From Gammaproteobacteria bacterium (GTDB lineage Bacteria; Pseudomonadota; Gammaproteobacteria; SZUA-152): 64,000 bases of DNA. Shown here piece by piece: positions 9,526-18,925 of this stretch. Both the position numbers and the translations under genes were made by a program. The stretch lies in NCBI GenBank assembly GCA_029882975.1, contig JAOUJW010000003.1, positions 1 through 64,000 on the forward strand, read 5' to 3'. A model generated the notes under the pieces. It was not told where the DNA came from, made no database searches, and worked only from the letters and a program-made list of their open reading frames with translations. Within the stretch, counting starts at the first letter, position 1. The number at the start of each line of letters is the position of its first letter.

Positions 9526-9543
9526 AAGCGATAGGAATCGCTT
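9526..9543 (+). terminator. Small hairpin after argH
   Basis: AAGCGAT / ATCGCTT arms with a four-base loop, 15 bases after the argH stop. It lacks a T-run, so it is a weak candidate for 3' end formation. Confidence 0.35.
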
Positions 9544-9592
9544 GTGTATTCCGCCAAATGCCCACAAGTACTTGCGGTATCTGACAACGGTT

Positions 9593-9991
9593 TTATGCCC
9601 CATTGGGGTTTAAAGGCTCAAACAAACCCACCGGGTTTTGGTCCGGATCACTGATTTGGGCATACCAGCCGTAATTGGGGATGGATTTTTTCGGCACCAA
9701 AACTTTGCTGTCCAGGTCTAAAGCCTGGCGCAGACTTGTTGCGATACTTGGTACCTGGATAAATACCAGGCAGTCATTTCCCGGTGCTACCCGTTCAGTT
9801 TGCAGTAAGCCCACGCAGGTGCCTTGTCCCGGTGTGTACAGCATGTAGTTATCACCAAACGTATCGAAGTGCCAGCCAAATAGCGCTTGGAAGAAAGACG
9901 CTGTTTTCTGTAAGTCCGTGCAGCGCCATTCCACATGGGAAACAAAGGGAGGGTGGGCGAGTACCGGGGGCGGGGAGTCAGAGATAGTCAT
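9593..9991 (-). CDS. VOC-superfamily (glyoxalase/bleomycin-resistance) protein
   Basis: About 132 residues with one vicinal-oxygen-chelate module pattern: VEWRCTDLQKTASFFQALFGWHFDTFGDNYMLY at the N-terminal half and ISDPDQNPVGLFEP at the end. Such proteins bind a metal and small substrates or act as carriers; the substrate here is unknown. The ATG at 9991 overlaps the stop of the upstream DUF3187 gene as ATGA, which argues for translational coupling and for this start over the GTG at 10000. Confidence 0.82.
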   Translation of the reverse strand: MTISDSPPPVLAHPPFVSHVEWRCTDLQKTASFFQALFGWHFDTFGDNYMLYTPGQGTCVGLLQTERVAPGNDCLVFIQVPSIATSLRQALDLDSKVLVPKKSIPNYGWYAQISDPDQNPVGLFEPLNPNGA

Positions 9992-11031
9992 AGTCGCCAC
10001 TCATAGCGCAAGTGAAACGTCACATCAGGACTCACGTCCAAAACCAAATCTTCTCCCACACTCAGATGAAGTTGTCCATTGCGATGGGTGTTGATCCGCC
10101 CCCCCAGGCTAAGCTGCACACCATAACCGCTTAAGTCATTGACCTCGGGGCCTGAGTACAGGGGCGTATGAATATCCAACTGAGAGATAAAAACCACATT
10201 CGGGGTGAGATGTACGCCGGCGCCCAAGTTGCCAAAACCGGCCCAGTGGTTGAGAAACTGGGGTAGAGTATCGCTGTCCTCGACATAATTGAGTCCTATG
10301 CCATAGAAATATCCGGCAGTCAGTTCATAGAATAAGGTCTCATTGTGATGTTGGATCCATACGGCGGCATCGGTGTAACCGTTACTTTGAAACTGTTGAC
10401 TGTCACCACTGGGCAGGTTTAGATTGAAGTTCACGGCCCAGGCTTCATGTTGAGACCGCTGAGTTTGCCAGGCGGCATTAATGCTAATATCACCTATGCC
10501 GCGGGAAGCCGTTTGGTGATTTAATAGCACCTGACCCGAGCGCTCATAACGGATTAACAGCCGATCGTTGGGTACCACGTTTCTGCCACCTTCGGCCAGA
10601 TCGAAAAATTCATGCCATTCATTGATAAATCCATCGAGGGTACCTCCGGTATAGCGGATGTATGGGATATCCAGCCCCACTTGCAGTCTTTGCGTGACGC
10701 CGTAACGCCAGGAGAAAACATAAGTGTATGTCTCACCATCCGCTTCAAATCGTTCCGAAGCAGATTTCTCTATAGCATAGAAACTGCTGACCTCGGTGGT
10801 GAGTGAATACTGTTGCTTTCCTGCGGGGACGAGACGCGCATTGCCCGGTCGGGGTATGCCATAAATGGAAAAGAGGGGGTTGTTGTTCCGCATTTCCAAG
10901 GCATAGACGGAATTTTTGCGGTATTCCAACTTAGGGTTCTCAGCCCCAAGCACGGTATGCGGTGGCAAGCTCATCAGGACTATAGGCAGTACAATTGCCA
11001 AGCGCGAATTGGTGGCCAAACGCAGCTTCAT
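9988..11031 (-). CDS. DUF3187 outer-membrane-like protein
   Basis: 347 residues with a signal peptide (hydrophobic stretch to VLGAENP). It has the DUF3187 landmarks NPLFSIYGIPRPGNARL, GLDIPYIRYTGGTLDGFINEWHEFF and RLLIRYERSG, and a run of alternating hydrophobic strands ending in an aromatic-rich C-terminus (FHLRYEWRL), as in outer-membrane beta-barrels. Function of the family is not established. Its stop overlaps the VOC gene start; ampE lies 22 bases upstream on the same strand, so ampD–ampE–DUF3187–VOC may be one transcript. Confidence 0.82.
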   Translation of the reverse strand: MKLRLATNSRLAIVLPIVLMSLPPHTVLGAENPKLEYRKNSVYALEMRNNNPLFSIYGIPRPGNARLVPAGKQQYSLTTEVSSFYAIEKSASERFEADGETYTYVFSWRYGVTQRLQVGLDIPYIRYTGGTLDGFINEWHEFFDLAEGGRNVVPNDRLLIRYERSGQVLLNHQTASRGIGDISINAAWQTQRSQHEAWAVNFNLNLPSGDSQQFQSNGYTDAAVWIQHHNETLFYELTAGYFYGIGLNYVEDSDTLPQFLNHWAGFGNLGAGVHLTPNVVFISQLDIHTPLYSGPEVNDLSGYGVQLSLGGRINTHRNGQLHLSVGEDLVLDVSPDVTFHLRYEWRL

Positions 11032-11053
11032 GGTAACTTTGGCGCTTAGAGAC

Positions 11054-11917
11054 TCAGGCGAGCGCTATTGTTACTATGGCCAGCAATACCACCCAGACAA
11101 AAATGCAGCGACGACATAACCCCAGAACATCGTGAACCGTTTGGCCATCAAAGATCTTGGTGTCGGCTTCAATGAGGATGGCGCCAAAGCCCGTGTCCAC
11201 CAGCATGTTATTTGCTGCTTCGGGAGTAAACTTGTCGTAGTTCCTGTGTATTTTCCATTGATGCATGGCGTCAACAAAACTACCGGTTAGGGCGTAGATC
11301 AAAGAGGTCAGATGCGCGGGTATCCAGTTGAGGATGGTAAACAGCAGCTGCAATGTTTGCATATATTCTTCGGATAAGGCGCTGTCTTTGGCTTTATGTC
11401 GCAGTAATACATCGCTAAATCGATACAGTAAAGCACCGATGGGGCCTAGCAGGGCAAACCAGAAAAACACGCCCAACAGCTGATTGTTTGTGGCGATCAA
11501 GGCGGTTTTATTAATCATCTTAATCATATCGGATTCGTTTTCCACCGGGTAACCGTTCAATATGACCTGTGACAGTTCCTTAGCCTCAATTTGATCACCG
11601 CGCTCGTGGGCTTCCAGGAATTTTTGAATTTTGTCCAACAAGCTTTTGGGGCCCATGCAATAAACCAGCACCAGGATATTAAACAAATAGCCTAGCAGTA
11701 TGTGAACATGGCTTAGATATTGGTAGGCAATGGCGACCAACAGTAGCGGTAGTAGAAAGGTGAGTACTACCAGGGCGGTGGGGTCTTTAATATGGGGCTT
11801 CAGGGGTTTCTGAATCCGCGGGGCGAGCTTAAGAAACCAGGAGTAGTTGCGCAGATTTTCCACGCCTTCCAGGAATTTTTCTATGCCAATACTAATCAAG
11901 ATAACGAGCAATGCCAT
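11054..11917 (-). CDS. ampE: AmpE-like inner membrane protein
   Basis: 287 residues (E. coli AmpE 284). Four to five membrane segments: residues ~1-10, ~50-90, ~150-170 and the C-terminal VWVVLLAIVTIAL. Between them lies a cytoplasmic part with the family pattern LSQVILNGYP, FWFALLGPIGALLYRFSDVL and LNWIPAHLTSLIYALTGSF. AmpE is a putative sensor linked to the AmpD/AmpC peptidoglycan-recycling pathway; its mechanism is not settled. It follows ampD on the same strand with a 160-base gap. No beta-lactamase gene is in the window. Confidence 0.88.
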   Translation of the reverse strand: MALLVILISIGIEKFLEGVENLRNYSWFLKLAPRIQKPLKPHIKDPTALVVLTFLLPLLLVAIAYQYLSHVHILLGYLFNILVLVYCMGPKSLLDKIQKFLEAHERGDQIEAKELSQVILNGYPVENESDMIKMINKTALIATNNQLLGVFFWFALLGPIGALLYRFSDVLLRHKAKDSALSEEYMQTLQLLFTILNWIPAHLTSLIYALTGSFVDAMHQWKIHRNYDKFTPEAANNMLVDTGFGAILIEADTKIFDGQTVHDVLGLCRRCIFVWVVLLAIVTIALA

Positions 11918-12077
11918 GAGGGGGATGAGACTCCTATAATTAACACGTGCCTGATTCTAACAAGCTGGCCGGGCCGAAACCGTAGATTTGTTGCGCAGTA
12001 TACCATTCTCCGCTGTTTTGGTAAGACTTAAGGTAAGTTATGACACCTTAACTTTTTGTGTAAAGTGTGAGCGATTT

Positions 12078-12635
12078 CTACGGGGACTGAGCCAGCAAAG
12101 CATGAAATTTTCCCCAATCAAAAAACGGACCCGGGTCGGTTTTGCGCTGCGGCGCGATATCGCTATGGCCGGTAATGTGTTGCGGCGTTAGGCTGGGGTA
12201 GGCGTTGAGCAGCGCTTTGACCAAAGCCGTCAGCTGTTCGTATTGGACTGATTCAAAGGCGACATGATCGCTGCCCTCCAGCTCGATGCCGATGGAGAAA
12301 TCGTTGCAGCGCTCCCTTCCCTGGTAAACCGATAAACCCGCATGCCAGGCTCGTTTGTGAAACGGTACATACTGTACAATCTCGCCATCACGGCGTATGA
12401 GGGCATGAGCGGAAACCTTGACCTGGTGGATTTGTTCAAAAAAAGGATGGGCGGCGGGGTCCAGCTGATTGCAAAACAAAGCATCGATCCAGGGCCCGCC
12501 AAACTCGTCGGGAGGCAGGCTGATGTTATGAATGACAATTAAATCGATGGCCGATTCCGCAGGACGTTCATCCCAGTTGGGTGAAACGACCTGTCTGGCC
12601 TGGTCCAGTAAACCCTTGTTTGCATCAATGATCAT
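12078..12635 (-). CDS. ampD: 1,6-anhydro-N-acetylmuramyl-L-alanine amidase AmpD
   Basis: 185-residue cytoplasmic zinc amidase (Amidase_2 family) that removes peptides from anhydro-muropeptides in cell-wall recycling. The zinc ligands are visible: His in LIVIHNISLPP, His in HITGHSDIAPQRKTDPGP and the Asp of KTDPGP. VSAHALIRRDGEIVQYVPFHKRAWHAG is the typical substrate-groove region. Length agrees with E. coli AmpD (183). It heads the leftward ampD–ampE unit and is divergent from the DUF2835 gene. Confidence 0.95.
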   Translation of the reverse strand: MIIDANKGLLDQARQVVSPNWDERPAESAIDLIVIHNISLPPDEFGGPWIDALFCNQLDPAAHPFFEQIHQVKVSAHALIRRDGEIVQYVPFHKRAWHAGLSVYQGRERCNDFSIGIELEGSDHVAFESVQYEQLTALVKALLNAYPSLTPQHITGHSDIAPQRKTDPGPFFDWGKFHALLAQSP

Positions 12636-12703
12636 AAGCTGTGTACAGTAACGGGAACGGTGGGCGGAGTAAAGTCAACACAGTCGACGTGGGAGGGGTT
12701 TGA

Positions 12704-12925
12704 TTGAAAACTCATCACTTTTCCATGGTTTTAACCTCGGAGCAGTTGCTTCACTATTATCGTGGTCGGGTGAAAAATGTGGTTGTCCAAAGTGATAATG
12801 GATTAAGCCTGCAAATTCCTTTAGTAGCGCTAAGACCCTTTGTCAGTCATAGTGGTATCGAAGGCTATTTTCGCTTAGTAACCGATAATAACAACAAACT
12901 ACAGAGTCTGGAAAAATTGTCCTAG
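12704..12925 (+). CDS. DUF2835 family small protein
   Basis: 73 residues matching DUF2835: FSMVLTSEQLLHYYRGRVKNVVVQ, then LQIPLVALRPFVSHSGIEGYFRL. Probably a small cytoplasmic beta-rich protein; function unknown. The start is a TTG at 12704, supported by GGGAGGGG five bases upstream and by the family N-terminus. The fructokinase gene follows after 18 bases, so the two are likely co-transcribed. Confidence 0.82.
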   Translation: MKTHHFSMVLTSEQLLHYYRGRVKNVVVQSDNGLSLQIPLVALRPFVSHSGIEGYFRLVTDNNNKLQSLEKLS

Positions 12926-12943
12926 AGACTCCGGTTTAAACGG

Positions 12944-13870
12944 ATGAATATGAGCAAACAACAGCCGGTGCGAATCGGAGTGGATTTGGGCGGTACTAAA
13001 ACAGAGATTATCGCCTTGTCGCCCGACGGGGAAATGCTTACTCGTAAGCGGGTGGCGTCACCTCAAGGGGATTATGAGGCAACGGTAAAAAACGTGGTGA
13101 ATTTGGTTCGCGGTGTGGAAGCCAAGCTGGGGCTGACACAAGAACACAGCTTAGTGGGTATAGGCACGCCCGGTGCAGTCTCTAAAGACAGCGGTCTTAT
13201 GAAAAATTCCAACTCAACCTGGTTAAACGGGCGAGCCTTAAAGCGGGATATCCAATTACATTTACAGCGACCGGTTCGGCTTGAAAACGATGCCAATTGT
13301 TTTGTCTTGTCGGAGGCCACTGACGGTGCGGCCAAGGGTGCGTCTGTGGTGTTTGGCGTTATTATGGGCACTGGCACGGGTGGGGGGCTGGTAGTTAATG
13401 GTCAGGTAGTTCGTGGTTGCAATCTGATTGCCGGAGAGTGGGGGCATAACCCTCTGCCCTGGCCGGGGCCGGATGAGCAGCCGGGGCCGTCGTGCTATTG
13501 CGGCAAGCAGGGCTGTATCGAAACTTTCCTGTCGGGGCCAGGCATGCAGGCGCAATACCGTCACGTCACCGGTACCGCGCTCAGTGCCCATGGGATAGTA
13601 GCGCAGGCGGCAGACGGTGATGAGTTGGCTGAGACGGTACTGCAAGATTATGAACGACGCTTGGCTAAAGCATTGGCATCCGTTATTAACGTTGTCGATC
13701 CTGATGTGATTGTGCTCGGTGGAGGTATGTCCAATATTGAACGGTTGTATACCCGGGTGCCCTTGCTGTGGGGGGAGTATGTGTTTTCCGATGTGGTTGC
13801 GACCGTACTTAAAGCTCCGATCCATGGTGATTCCAGCGGAGTTCGCGGAGCGGCTTGGTTGTGGGGGTAA
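12944..13870 (+). CDS. mak: ROK-family fructokinase (Mak-like)
   Basis: 308-residue sugar kinase. ATP motif IGVDLGGTKTEIIAL at the N-terminus, sugar-site Asp in ENDANCF, and the ROK zinc motif in AGEWGHNPLPW ... CYCGKQGCIETFLSGPG. Near end-to-end agreement with E. coli Mak (302 residues), including PDVIVLGGGMSNI and HGDSSGVRGAAWLW, favours fructokinase; a broader ROK hexokinase activity remains possible. Start ATG at 12944 (or 12950) lacks a strong ribosome-binding site, as expected if coupled to the gene 18 bases upstream. Confidence 0.9.
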   Translation: MNMSKQQPVRIGVDLGGTKTEIIALSPDGEMLTRKRVASPQGDYEATVKNVVNLVRGVEAKLGLTQEHSLVGIGTPGAVSKDSGLMKNSNSTWLNGRALKRDIQLHLQRPVRLENDANCFVLSEATDGAAKGASVVFGVIMGTGTGGGLVVNGQVVRGCNLIAGEWGHNPLPWPGPDEQPGPSCYCGKQGCIETFLSGPGMQAQYRHVTGTALSAHGIVAQAADGDELAETVLQDYERRLAKALASVINVVDPDVIVLGGGMSNIERLYTRVPLLWGEYVFSDVVATVLKAPIHGDSSGVRGAAWLWG

Positions 13871-13959
13871 GGTTGGTTGTTTTCTGTGCAGGGTCTGCCT
13901 GGAGCAAGTAGGTATCCTGAACTATTATTAATGAGTTCAAAAAAAGGAGAATGTTTATA

Positions 13960-15006
13960 ATGTCCGCAATGTTTGCTAGACAGCCTATTTTGTTATGGAG
14001 TTTCAGTCTTTTACTTTTGTTGAGCGCTTGTGGTGACAAGCAGGACACAAGCAAAGACATGGCTCAGGCCGGTTCGGAACCAACAACCGCAGAACCCCAG
14101 GCCGCAGCCGCGAGCCAACCGACACCGCAGGCACTCTCGTTTACGCGCCAGGCGTTATACCCCGAGGGAGTGGAATATGATGCGGCCAATAAGCGTTTTT
14201 TGGTGACCTCGTTGCGCGAAGGGATAGTAGGCACCGTGGCCATGGATGGAACCTATACGGAATTTGCCAAGGATCCCAATTTTGTCTCTGCCATCGGTAT
14301 TCGTGTGGATGCAACCCGCGATCGGTTTATGGTGTGTAACTCAGATCCCGGCGCCGGCGTCCAAACCAAAGAGGCCACTAAAGGCAAGTTGGCGGGTTTG
14401 GGTGTTTTTCGATTATCCACCGGCAAATTGATGAAATATATCGACTTGGGTAAGCAGGCAGAAGGCGGTCATTTTTGTAATGACATTGCCGTGGACGCCA
14501 ATGGCAATGTGTATGTGACCGATAGTTTTTCCCCCATTATTTATAAAGTGGATGCGGGTTTGAACGAATCCATTCTATTGAACCATGAGCGCTTTAAGGG
14601 GGAAGGATTTAATCTCAATGGTATCGTCCACAAGGACGGTTATCTATTGGTGACCAAGTACAACGAGGGTCTGTTGTTTAAAGTCCCGCTCAATGAACCG
14701 GATAAGTTTACTCAAGTCAGTCTCAAAGAAACTTTCCCCGGAGCCGATGGTTTGGCCTGGGCAGCGGACGGTTCCCTGATGTTAATCGCCAATTTACAAA
14801 CCAATAAAGTGGTTAAATTGAGCAGCGCGGATAACTGGGTCAGCGCCGAAGTGGTGAAAAGCACCGATACCGGTCCCGTGTTTGCTACAACGGGTGTAGT
14901 GAATGACGCCGGCTTCCAGGTGTTACACGCCCGTTTGAATGTGTTGTTTGATCCGAAAACCACGCAGCACGTGGACAGCTTTCAGATCGTAAACTATGGC
15001 ATGTAA
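13960..15006 (+). CDS. SMP-30/gluconolactonase-like periplasmic lipoprotein
   Basis: About 348 residues. A lipoprotein signal ends in LLLLSAC, so the mature protein is lipid-anchored at the Cys of SACGDKQ, followed by an Ala/Pro/Gln-rich linker. The rest reads as a six-bladed beta-propeller of the SMP-30 type: EGVEYDAANKRFLVTS, FCNDIAVDANGNVYVTDSFSPIIYKVD, LNGIVHKDGYLLVTKY and GADGLAWAADGSLMLIAN. I chose ATG 13960 rather than 13951 because GGAG ends at 13949, giving good spacing. Enzyme activity and substrate are unknown. Confidence 0.82.
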   Translation: MSAMFARQPILLWSFSLLLLLSACGDKQDTSKDMAQAGSEPTTAEPQAAAASQPTPQALSFTRQALYPEGVEYDAANKRFLVTSLREGIVGTVAMDGTYTEFAKDPNFVSAIGIRVDATRDRFMVCNSDPGAGVQTKEATKGKLAGLGVFRLSTGKLMKYIDLGKQAEGGHFCNDIAVDANGNVYVTDSFSPIIYKVDAGLNESILLNHERFKGEGFNLNGIVHKDGYLLVTKYNEGLLFKVPLNEPDKFTQVSLKETFPGADGLAWAADGSLMLIANLQTNKVVKLSSADNWVSAEVVKSTDTGPVFATTGVVNDAGFQVLHARLNVLFDPKTTQHVDSFQIVNYGM

Positions 15007-15123
15007 TCATTCCGGTTGTTTTCTTGTGGTTAAGGTGACGGTACGGTAATACCTAAAGTCCATACCGACTCGGCATTCGTCGGGTCGGTCTGTTTTCACT
15101 CACAGCAAAAATAAAGGATTGAC

Positions 15124-15327
15124 GATGGCGACAGGGTACTTGCTGGACCCATGGACGGCCGAGCACATTGGATAATGTGGGCACCTTGCCTGACCGGGCC
15201 TTAAACATAGCGGAGATTACCTCGCTGGAAGTACACGGGGCCTGAGTCCGAAGTGGAAAATCTGCGAGAACCCCTGACCGGCTTAAAGCCACAGTTTTTT
15301 ACCCTGGAGTATGGGTTTCGTCGTTAA
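15124..15327 (+). pseudogene. Possible frameshifted remnant of a small protein gene
   Basis: An ATG at 15124 with AAAGGATTGACG upstream opens a frame reading MATGYLLDPWTAEHIG before a stop. Protein-like text resumes in another frame (NVGTLPDRALNIAEITSLEVHG) and then returns to the first (PESEVENLREPLTGLKPQF, then FTLEYGFRR and a stop). The ordered fragments suggest one ~67-residue protein broken by two compensating indels. I do not recognise the family, and chance cannot be excluded. Confidence 0.35.
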
Positions 15328-15380
15328 GCCTTGGGCACCGGTTCCTACGTTGTGGGCCCAAATTTTTTTCGTTTAACCAT

Positions 15381-15414
15381 AAAAAAACCCCGGTGAAATC
15401 ACCGGGGTTTTTTT
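15381..15414. terminator. Bidirectional intrinsic terminator
   Basis: Nine-base perfect stem CCCCGGTGA / TCACCGGGG with a two-base loop, flanked by A7 on the left and T7 on the right. It can end transcripts from both the plus-strand region upstream and the minus-strand multihaem gene. Confidence 0.92.
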
Positions 15415-15434
15415 AACTGCCGTATCAGGACGAT

Positions 15435-18400
15435 TTAATCGTCATTATTGTTTCGCGGCGGTGGTGTGGGATCCAATGTTTGGATGTGAGTGATAATATC
15501 CACAACATTACGAGTGCTTAAGCCATTAACAATAGTGGAAGGCATAATGGAGCCCGGTTGTCCGAATCGGGCTTTATGCAATACTTCCCAGGGATTATTA
15601 ATGCCCACATCGGCCAGATACTCCGGATTGTTGTTGGTTCCGAAATTGATCTGACGCCCGTCCAGGCCATGACACAAGGAGCAGTTAGCTTTACCGGCAA
15701 ACTGACCGTCGAATGTGAACAATGTCTGTCCAGTTGTAGCGTTGCCATTAATGGGAGCACCGGTGTTTTCATCGATATAAAGCTTGGTATCAATCATTCC
15801 GTTTATACCGCCTTTGATGAATCTGGCCAGTGCTCGTATGGAGGCATCGCTCAGTACGGTACCAAAATTGTGCATCACGGTGCCGCTGTAGTCCTTTCCA
15901 TTTTTAATGTAGTTAAATATGGAATCTTCGGACCGCGTAGACAAAGCCACATCCAGAAGACCTTTAAAGCCGGTATAGTGGTCACTGGTCAGGTCATATT
16001 GACCGGCGTTACCTTCGTAATCCCAGCCGTGACACTCCTTACAACGCCAGGTGTCCGCTCCGGTGCGGGTATTGGAGTTTTGTAAGGCCCAAAGCGGGTT
16101 GTCGTTGCGTGGTGTACTGGCTTCGGTTTGCAGAATCCAGTTGTCATACAGCAAGCCGCCGAGTATCACATCGTCCTGCACATCGCCAATCGGAGTGCCG
16201 CCTGTTTGGGTTAATGTGCGAACGTGGACCAGGATGTCGCGCATGACGTTGCGACTGAGGCCCTCATCCACAAATGCCGGCATGGTGGGGTTGGAGCCCG
16301 GGTGTCCATAACGAATTTTATGCAACACTTCCCAGGGGTTGTCGTTACCCAAAGCACCCAGGGTGATGTTGTTGAGGTATAGAGTACCGTCCGTACCGTG
16401 ACATCGAGTACAGTTGTTTCCATATTCCGTTCGGCCGCGGTTCGGATCGCCCGTTACACTGCCGGTTGGGTCAATGTATTGGTCCATATCAATTTGACCC
16501 TTGTTGTCGCCTTCCAGGACAAACTTAGTTAACTGTAACACCGCTTGATCGGTCAGGTTGGAGTTACTTGGATTGAACTGGTGATCGGCATCGTTGGGAG
16601 TACCGGCGTAAATGGAGCAGAACACATCAATGGGTTGTTTGCCCAGTGCGCTTCGGATGCCGGGGAAGCCCGTGTAATGACTGTTAGTCCGATCCCCATA
16701 AGCACCGTCACGGCCCTTGTAATCCCAACCGTGGCATTCCTTACAACGCCAGGTGTCAGCGCCAAAACGGTTGTTGGTTCTTTGTTGTGCCCACAGAGGA
16801 TGATCCGTGGTGGGGCCGTTGTTGTAACCCAAGGCTGTCCACCATTTGTCGTACAAAGCGCCGCCCTGGGTTGCGGTTTCTCTGTTGTAGTCCCGAGACA
16901 CCAGGCCGGCTTTGTCCGTCAGACAGGTGTTGCGATCAATGGGTTGTGTTCCCACGTTGCCGGTCAAGGTTTGGGAATGAGCCAACACATTTTTCATATC
17001 GGCGTCGGTGAGTTCGTTATAGGTGCCGCGTAAGCCATCCTCAATAAAGGCGGGCATAACCGGACTGGAGCCCGGGTGGCCATAACGGATTTTGTGCAAT
17101 ACTTCCCACGGATTGCTTGAAGACAGCGCCCCCAGAGTGGTGGTACCCATGCTCAAATTGCCCTCAAGACCATGGCAGGCGTCGCAATTAGCCTTGGTCT
17201 CGTACACGGATCGGCCCAGATTTCTGTCGCCCAGAGCCAGTCTGCTGGTATCGCTGATAAAGGAACTCATGTTCACCATGCCGTTGCCATCGATGACATC
17301 CGGTTCGCGAATGAAGCGCACGATGTCCAGGATGTCAAAGTCAGACAAATTGGTGGTGTTGAACGCATGGCGTGAGTCCAATGTGGCTCCATTGGTTTTC
17401 ACGCCCTCACCGTCGCGGATGGCGCAGAATAAGTCCACAGCGCTACGGTTGCGAGTTCCCAAAATGCCTTGAAAGCCCGTGTAATGGCTATTGGTACGAT
17501 CGCCATAGGCGCCATCAACACCTTTATAATCCCAGCCGTGGCATTCCTTACAGCGCCAGGTCTCCGCACCGGTACGAGTGTTGATGGTGCTGGATCTGGT
17601 AATCCACAGGGGGTGGTTAGACGTTGGAGTGGTGGTGTTTCGTGTAACTGCCCAATTGTCATACAGTTTGCCGCCGTTTATTTCAGAGGCTTGGTTGTAA
17701 TTGTTGTTGACAAAATTTTGGTTATTAACGGCACATGCACCTTGATTTCCGGTGCCCGGATCCAGTGATGCGGCATAGGCCAGTACGTCACTGATTTGCT
17801 GGTTAGTCAATGGATTTCTGATTCTGTTACCCACATCCCTATAGCTGGTGACATAGGCGGGCATAATGGGATTGGATCCCGGATGACCATAGCGGATTTT
17901 ATGAATCACTTCCCAGGGATTTTCCGTTGATAATTGACCCAGAGTGCTGCCTCCTACTCTCAGTTCGCCATTGACGCCATGACAACGGACACAGTCCGCT
18001 ACGGTGCTGCCGTAAACGGTGCTGCCGGCGTTGACGTTGCCTAGTGGCTGGCCTGCTCTGGTTACAAAGGTATTTGTGGTGTTAATTACACCTGTATTGT
18101 CGTTTGCAGTGATAAACCGGGTCAGCTGCAATATTTCTGTATCACTCAAGGTGTTTGCAAACCGGTGTTGGGCGTTAATGCCTTCGCCACTGTAAATAGC
18201 GCAAAAGACTTCGGTGTTCGTTTTTAATCGGGCGTTATAGATACCCGGAAACCCGGTATAGTGAGTGCCGTTGGTGTCACCGTAGGCACCATTCACGCCT
18301 TGGTAATCCCAACCATGACACTCTTTACAGCGCCAAGTGGCAGAACCTTGTTGTGCATTGTTTGGGTTTGCAGTGCGGCTGGCCCAAACCGGATGATTAC

Positions 18401-18671
18401 CGCGAGGCGCTGTCTTGCCACCGGCTATCCACCAGTTGTCATAGAGGAGACCACCGTCCCAAGGGTCCACAGAATTGATGCTGCTGACGATGGACATGAG
18501 ACGGGAATCCGTACTGCAGCTATTATCTCCAATAGGTGTGCCGATATTACCACCGGCCGGATTGGAGTTGCCTACATCTTGCTCACAGGCCTGCAATAAT
18601 AGGGTTCCCAATAGTAACAAAGCCGCTGCCGATCGTTTGCTCGAGCAGCAAGAGACTAGTTGATTAAACAT
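15435..18671 (-). CDS. Octahaem c-type cytochrome lipoprotein built of four di-haem modules
   Basis: 1078 residues. A lipoprotein signal ends in LLLQAC. Eight CxxCH haem sites occur as four pairs: a conserved WRCKECHGWDY in each module plus CVRCH, CDACH, CTRCH and CSLCH. Each ~260-residue module repeats the same order: GG-LYDNW, HPLWA, CKECH, GAYGD, HYTGF-GI, second CxxCH, NPWEV-HKIRYGHPGS, then MP (likely Met ligand). This is clear internal fourfold duplication of a di-haem cytochrome. The mature protein should be anchored to a membrane facing the periplasm or cell surface and act as an electron wire. The unit ends at a strong terminator. It follows regA leftward after 254 bases, which hold no gene. 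Redox partner unknown. Confidence 0.9.
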   Translation of the reverse strand: MFNQLVSCCSSKRSAAALLLLGTLLLQACEQDVGNSNPAGGNIGTPIGDNSCSTDSRLMSIVSSINSVDPWDGGLLYDNWWIAGGKTAPRGNHPVWASRTANPNNAQQGSATWRCKECHGWDYQGVNGAYGDTNGTHYTGFPGIYNARLKTNTEVFCAIYSGEGINAQHRFANTLSDTEILQLTRFITANDNTGVINTTNTFVTRAGQPLGNVNAGSTVYGSTVADCVRCHGVNGELRVGGSTLGQLSTENPWEVIHKIRYGHPGSNPIMPAYVTSYRDVGNRIRNPLTNQQISDVLAYAASLDPGTGNQGACAVNNQNFVNNNYNQASEINGGKLYDNWAVTRNTTTPTSNHPLWITRSSTINTRTGAETWRCKECHGWDYKGVDGAYGDRTNSHYTGFQGILGTRNRSAVDLFCAIRDGEGVKTNGATLDSRHAFNTTNLSDFDILDIVRFIREPDVIDGNGMVNMSSFISDTSRLALGDRNLGRSVYETKANCDACHGLEGNLSMGTTTLGALSSSNPWEVLHKIRYGHPGSSPVMPAFIEDGLRGTYNELTDADMKNVLAHSQTLTGNVGTQPIDRNTCLTDKAGLVSRDYNRETATQGGALYDKWWTALGYNNGPTTDHPLWAQQRTNNRFGADTWRCKECHGWDYKGRDGAYGDRTNSHYTGFPGIRSALGKQPIDVFCSIYAGTPNDADHQFNPSNSNLTDQAVLQLTKFVLEGDNKGQIDMDQYIDPTGSVTGDPNRGRTEYGNNCTRCHGTDGTLYLNNITLGALGNDNPWEVLHKIRYGHPGSNPTMPAFVDEGLSRNVMRDILVHVRTLTQTGGTPIGDVQDDVILGGLLYDNWILQTEASTPRNDNPLWALQNSNTRTGADTWRCKECHGWDYEGNAGQYDLTSDHYTGFKGLLDVALSTRSEDSIFNYIKNGKDYSGTVMHNFGTVLSDASIRALARFIKGGINGMIDTKLYIDENTGAPINGNATTGQTLFTFDGQFAGKANCSLCHGLDGRQINFGTNNNPEYLADVGINNPWEVLHKARFGQPGSIMPSTIVNGLSTRNVVDIITHIQTLDPTPPPRNNNDD

Positions 18672-18925
18672 TTTTAACCCCCGAAGTATTGTGTTTTTGT
18701 CGATGCCCGCTCCACTTTTTTAATTTTTCAGCGGATGCGGGAGTATGGGGGTACTACAACATGTTTACACACCATTCCCGGCCTGTATTGATCGCCCCCC
18801 CTCATTTCCTAATTCCATTTATACAAGCTCCAGACTTAACAAAATATTAAAAAAGGAGACAAAAGGGAATAATTTTTCGCACTTATGTAGAAAAAAAACA
18901 AAAATGGTTAAATTTTGACCAATAG

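Noticed and set aside
15558-17768. Several plus-strand frames opposite the octahaem gene
   Set aside because: They recur with the internal repeats of the real gene and have no domain features.
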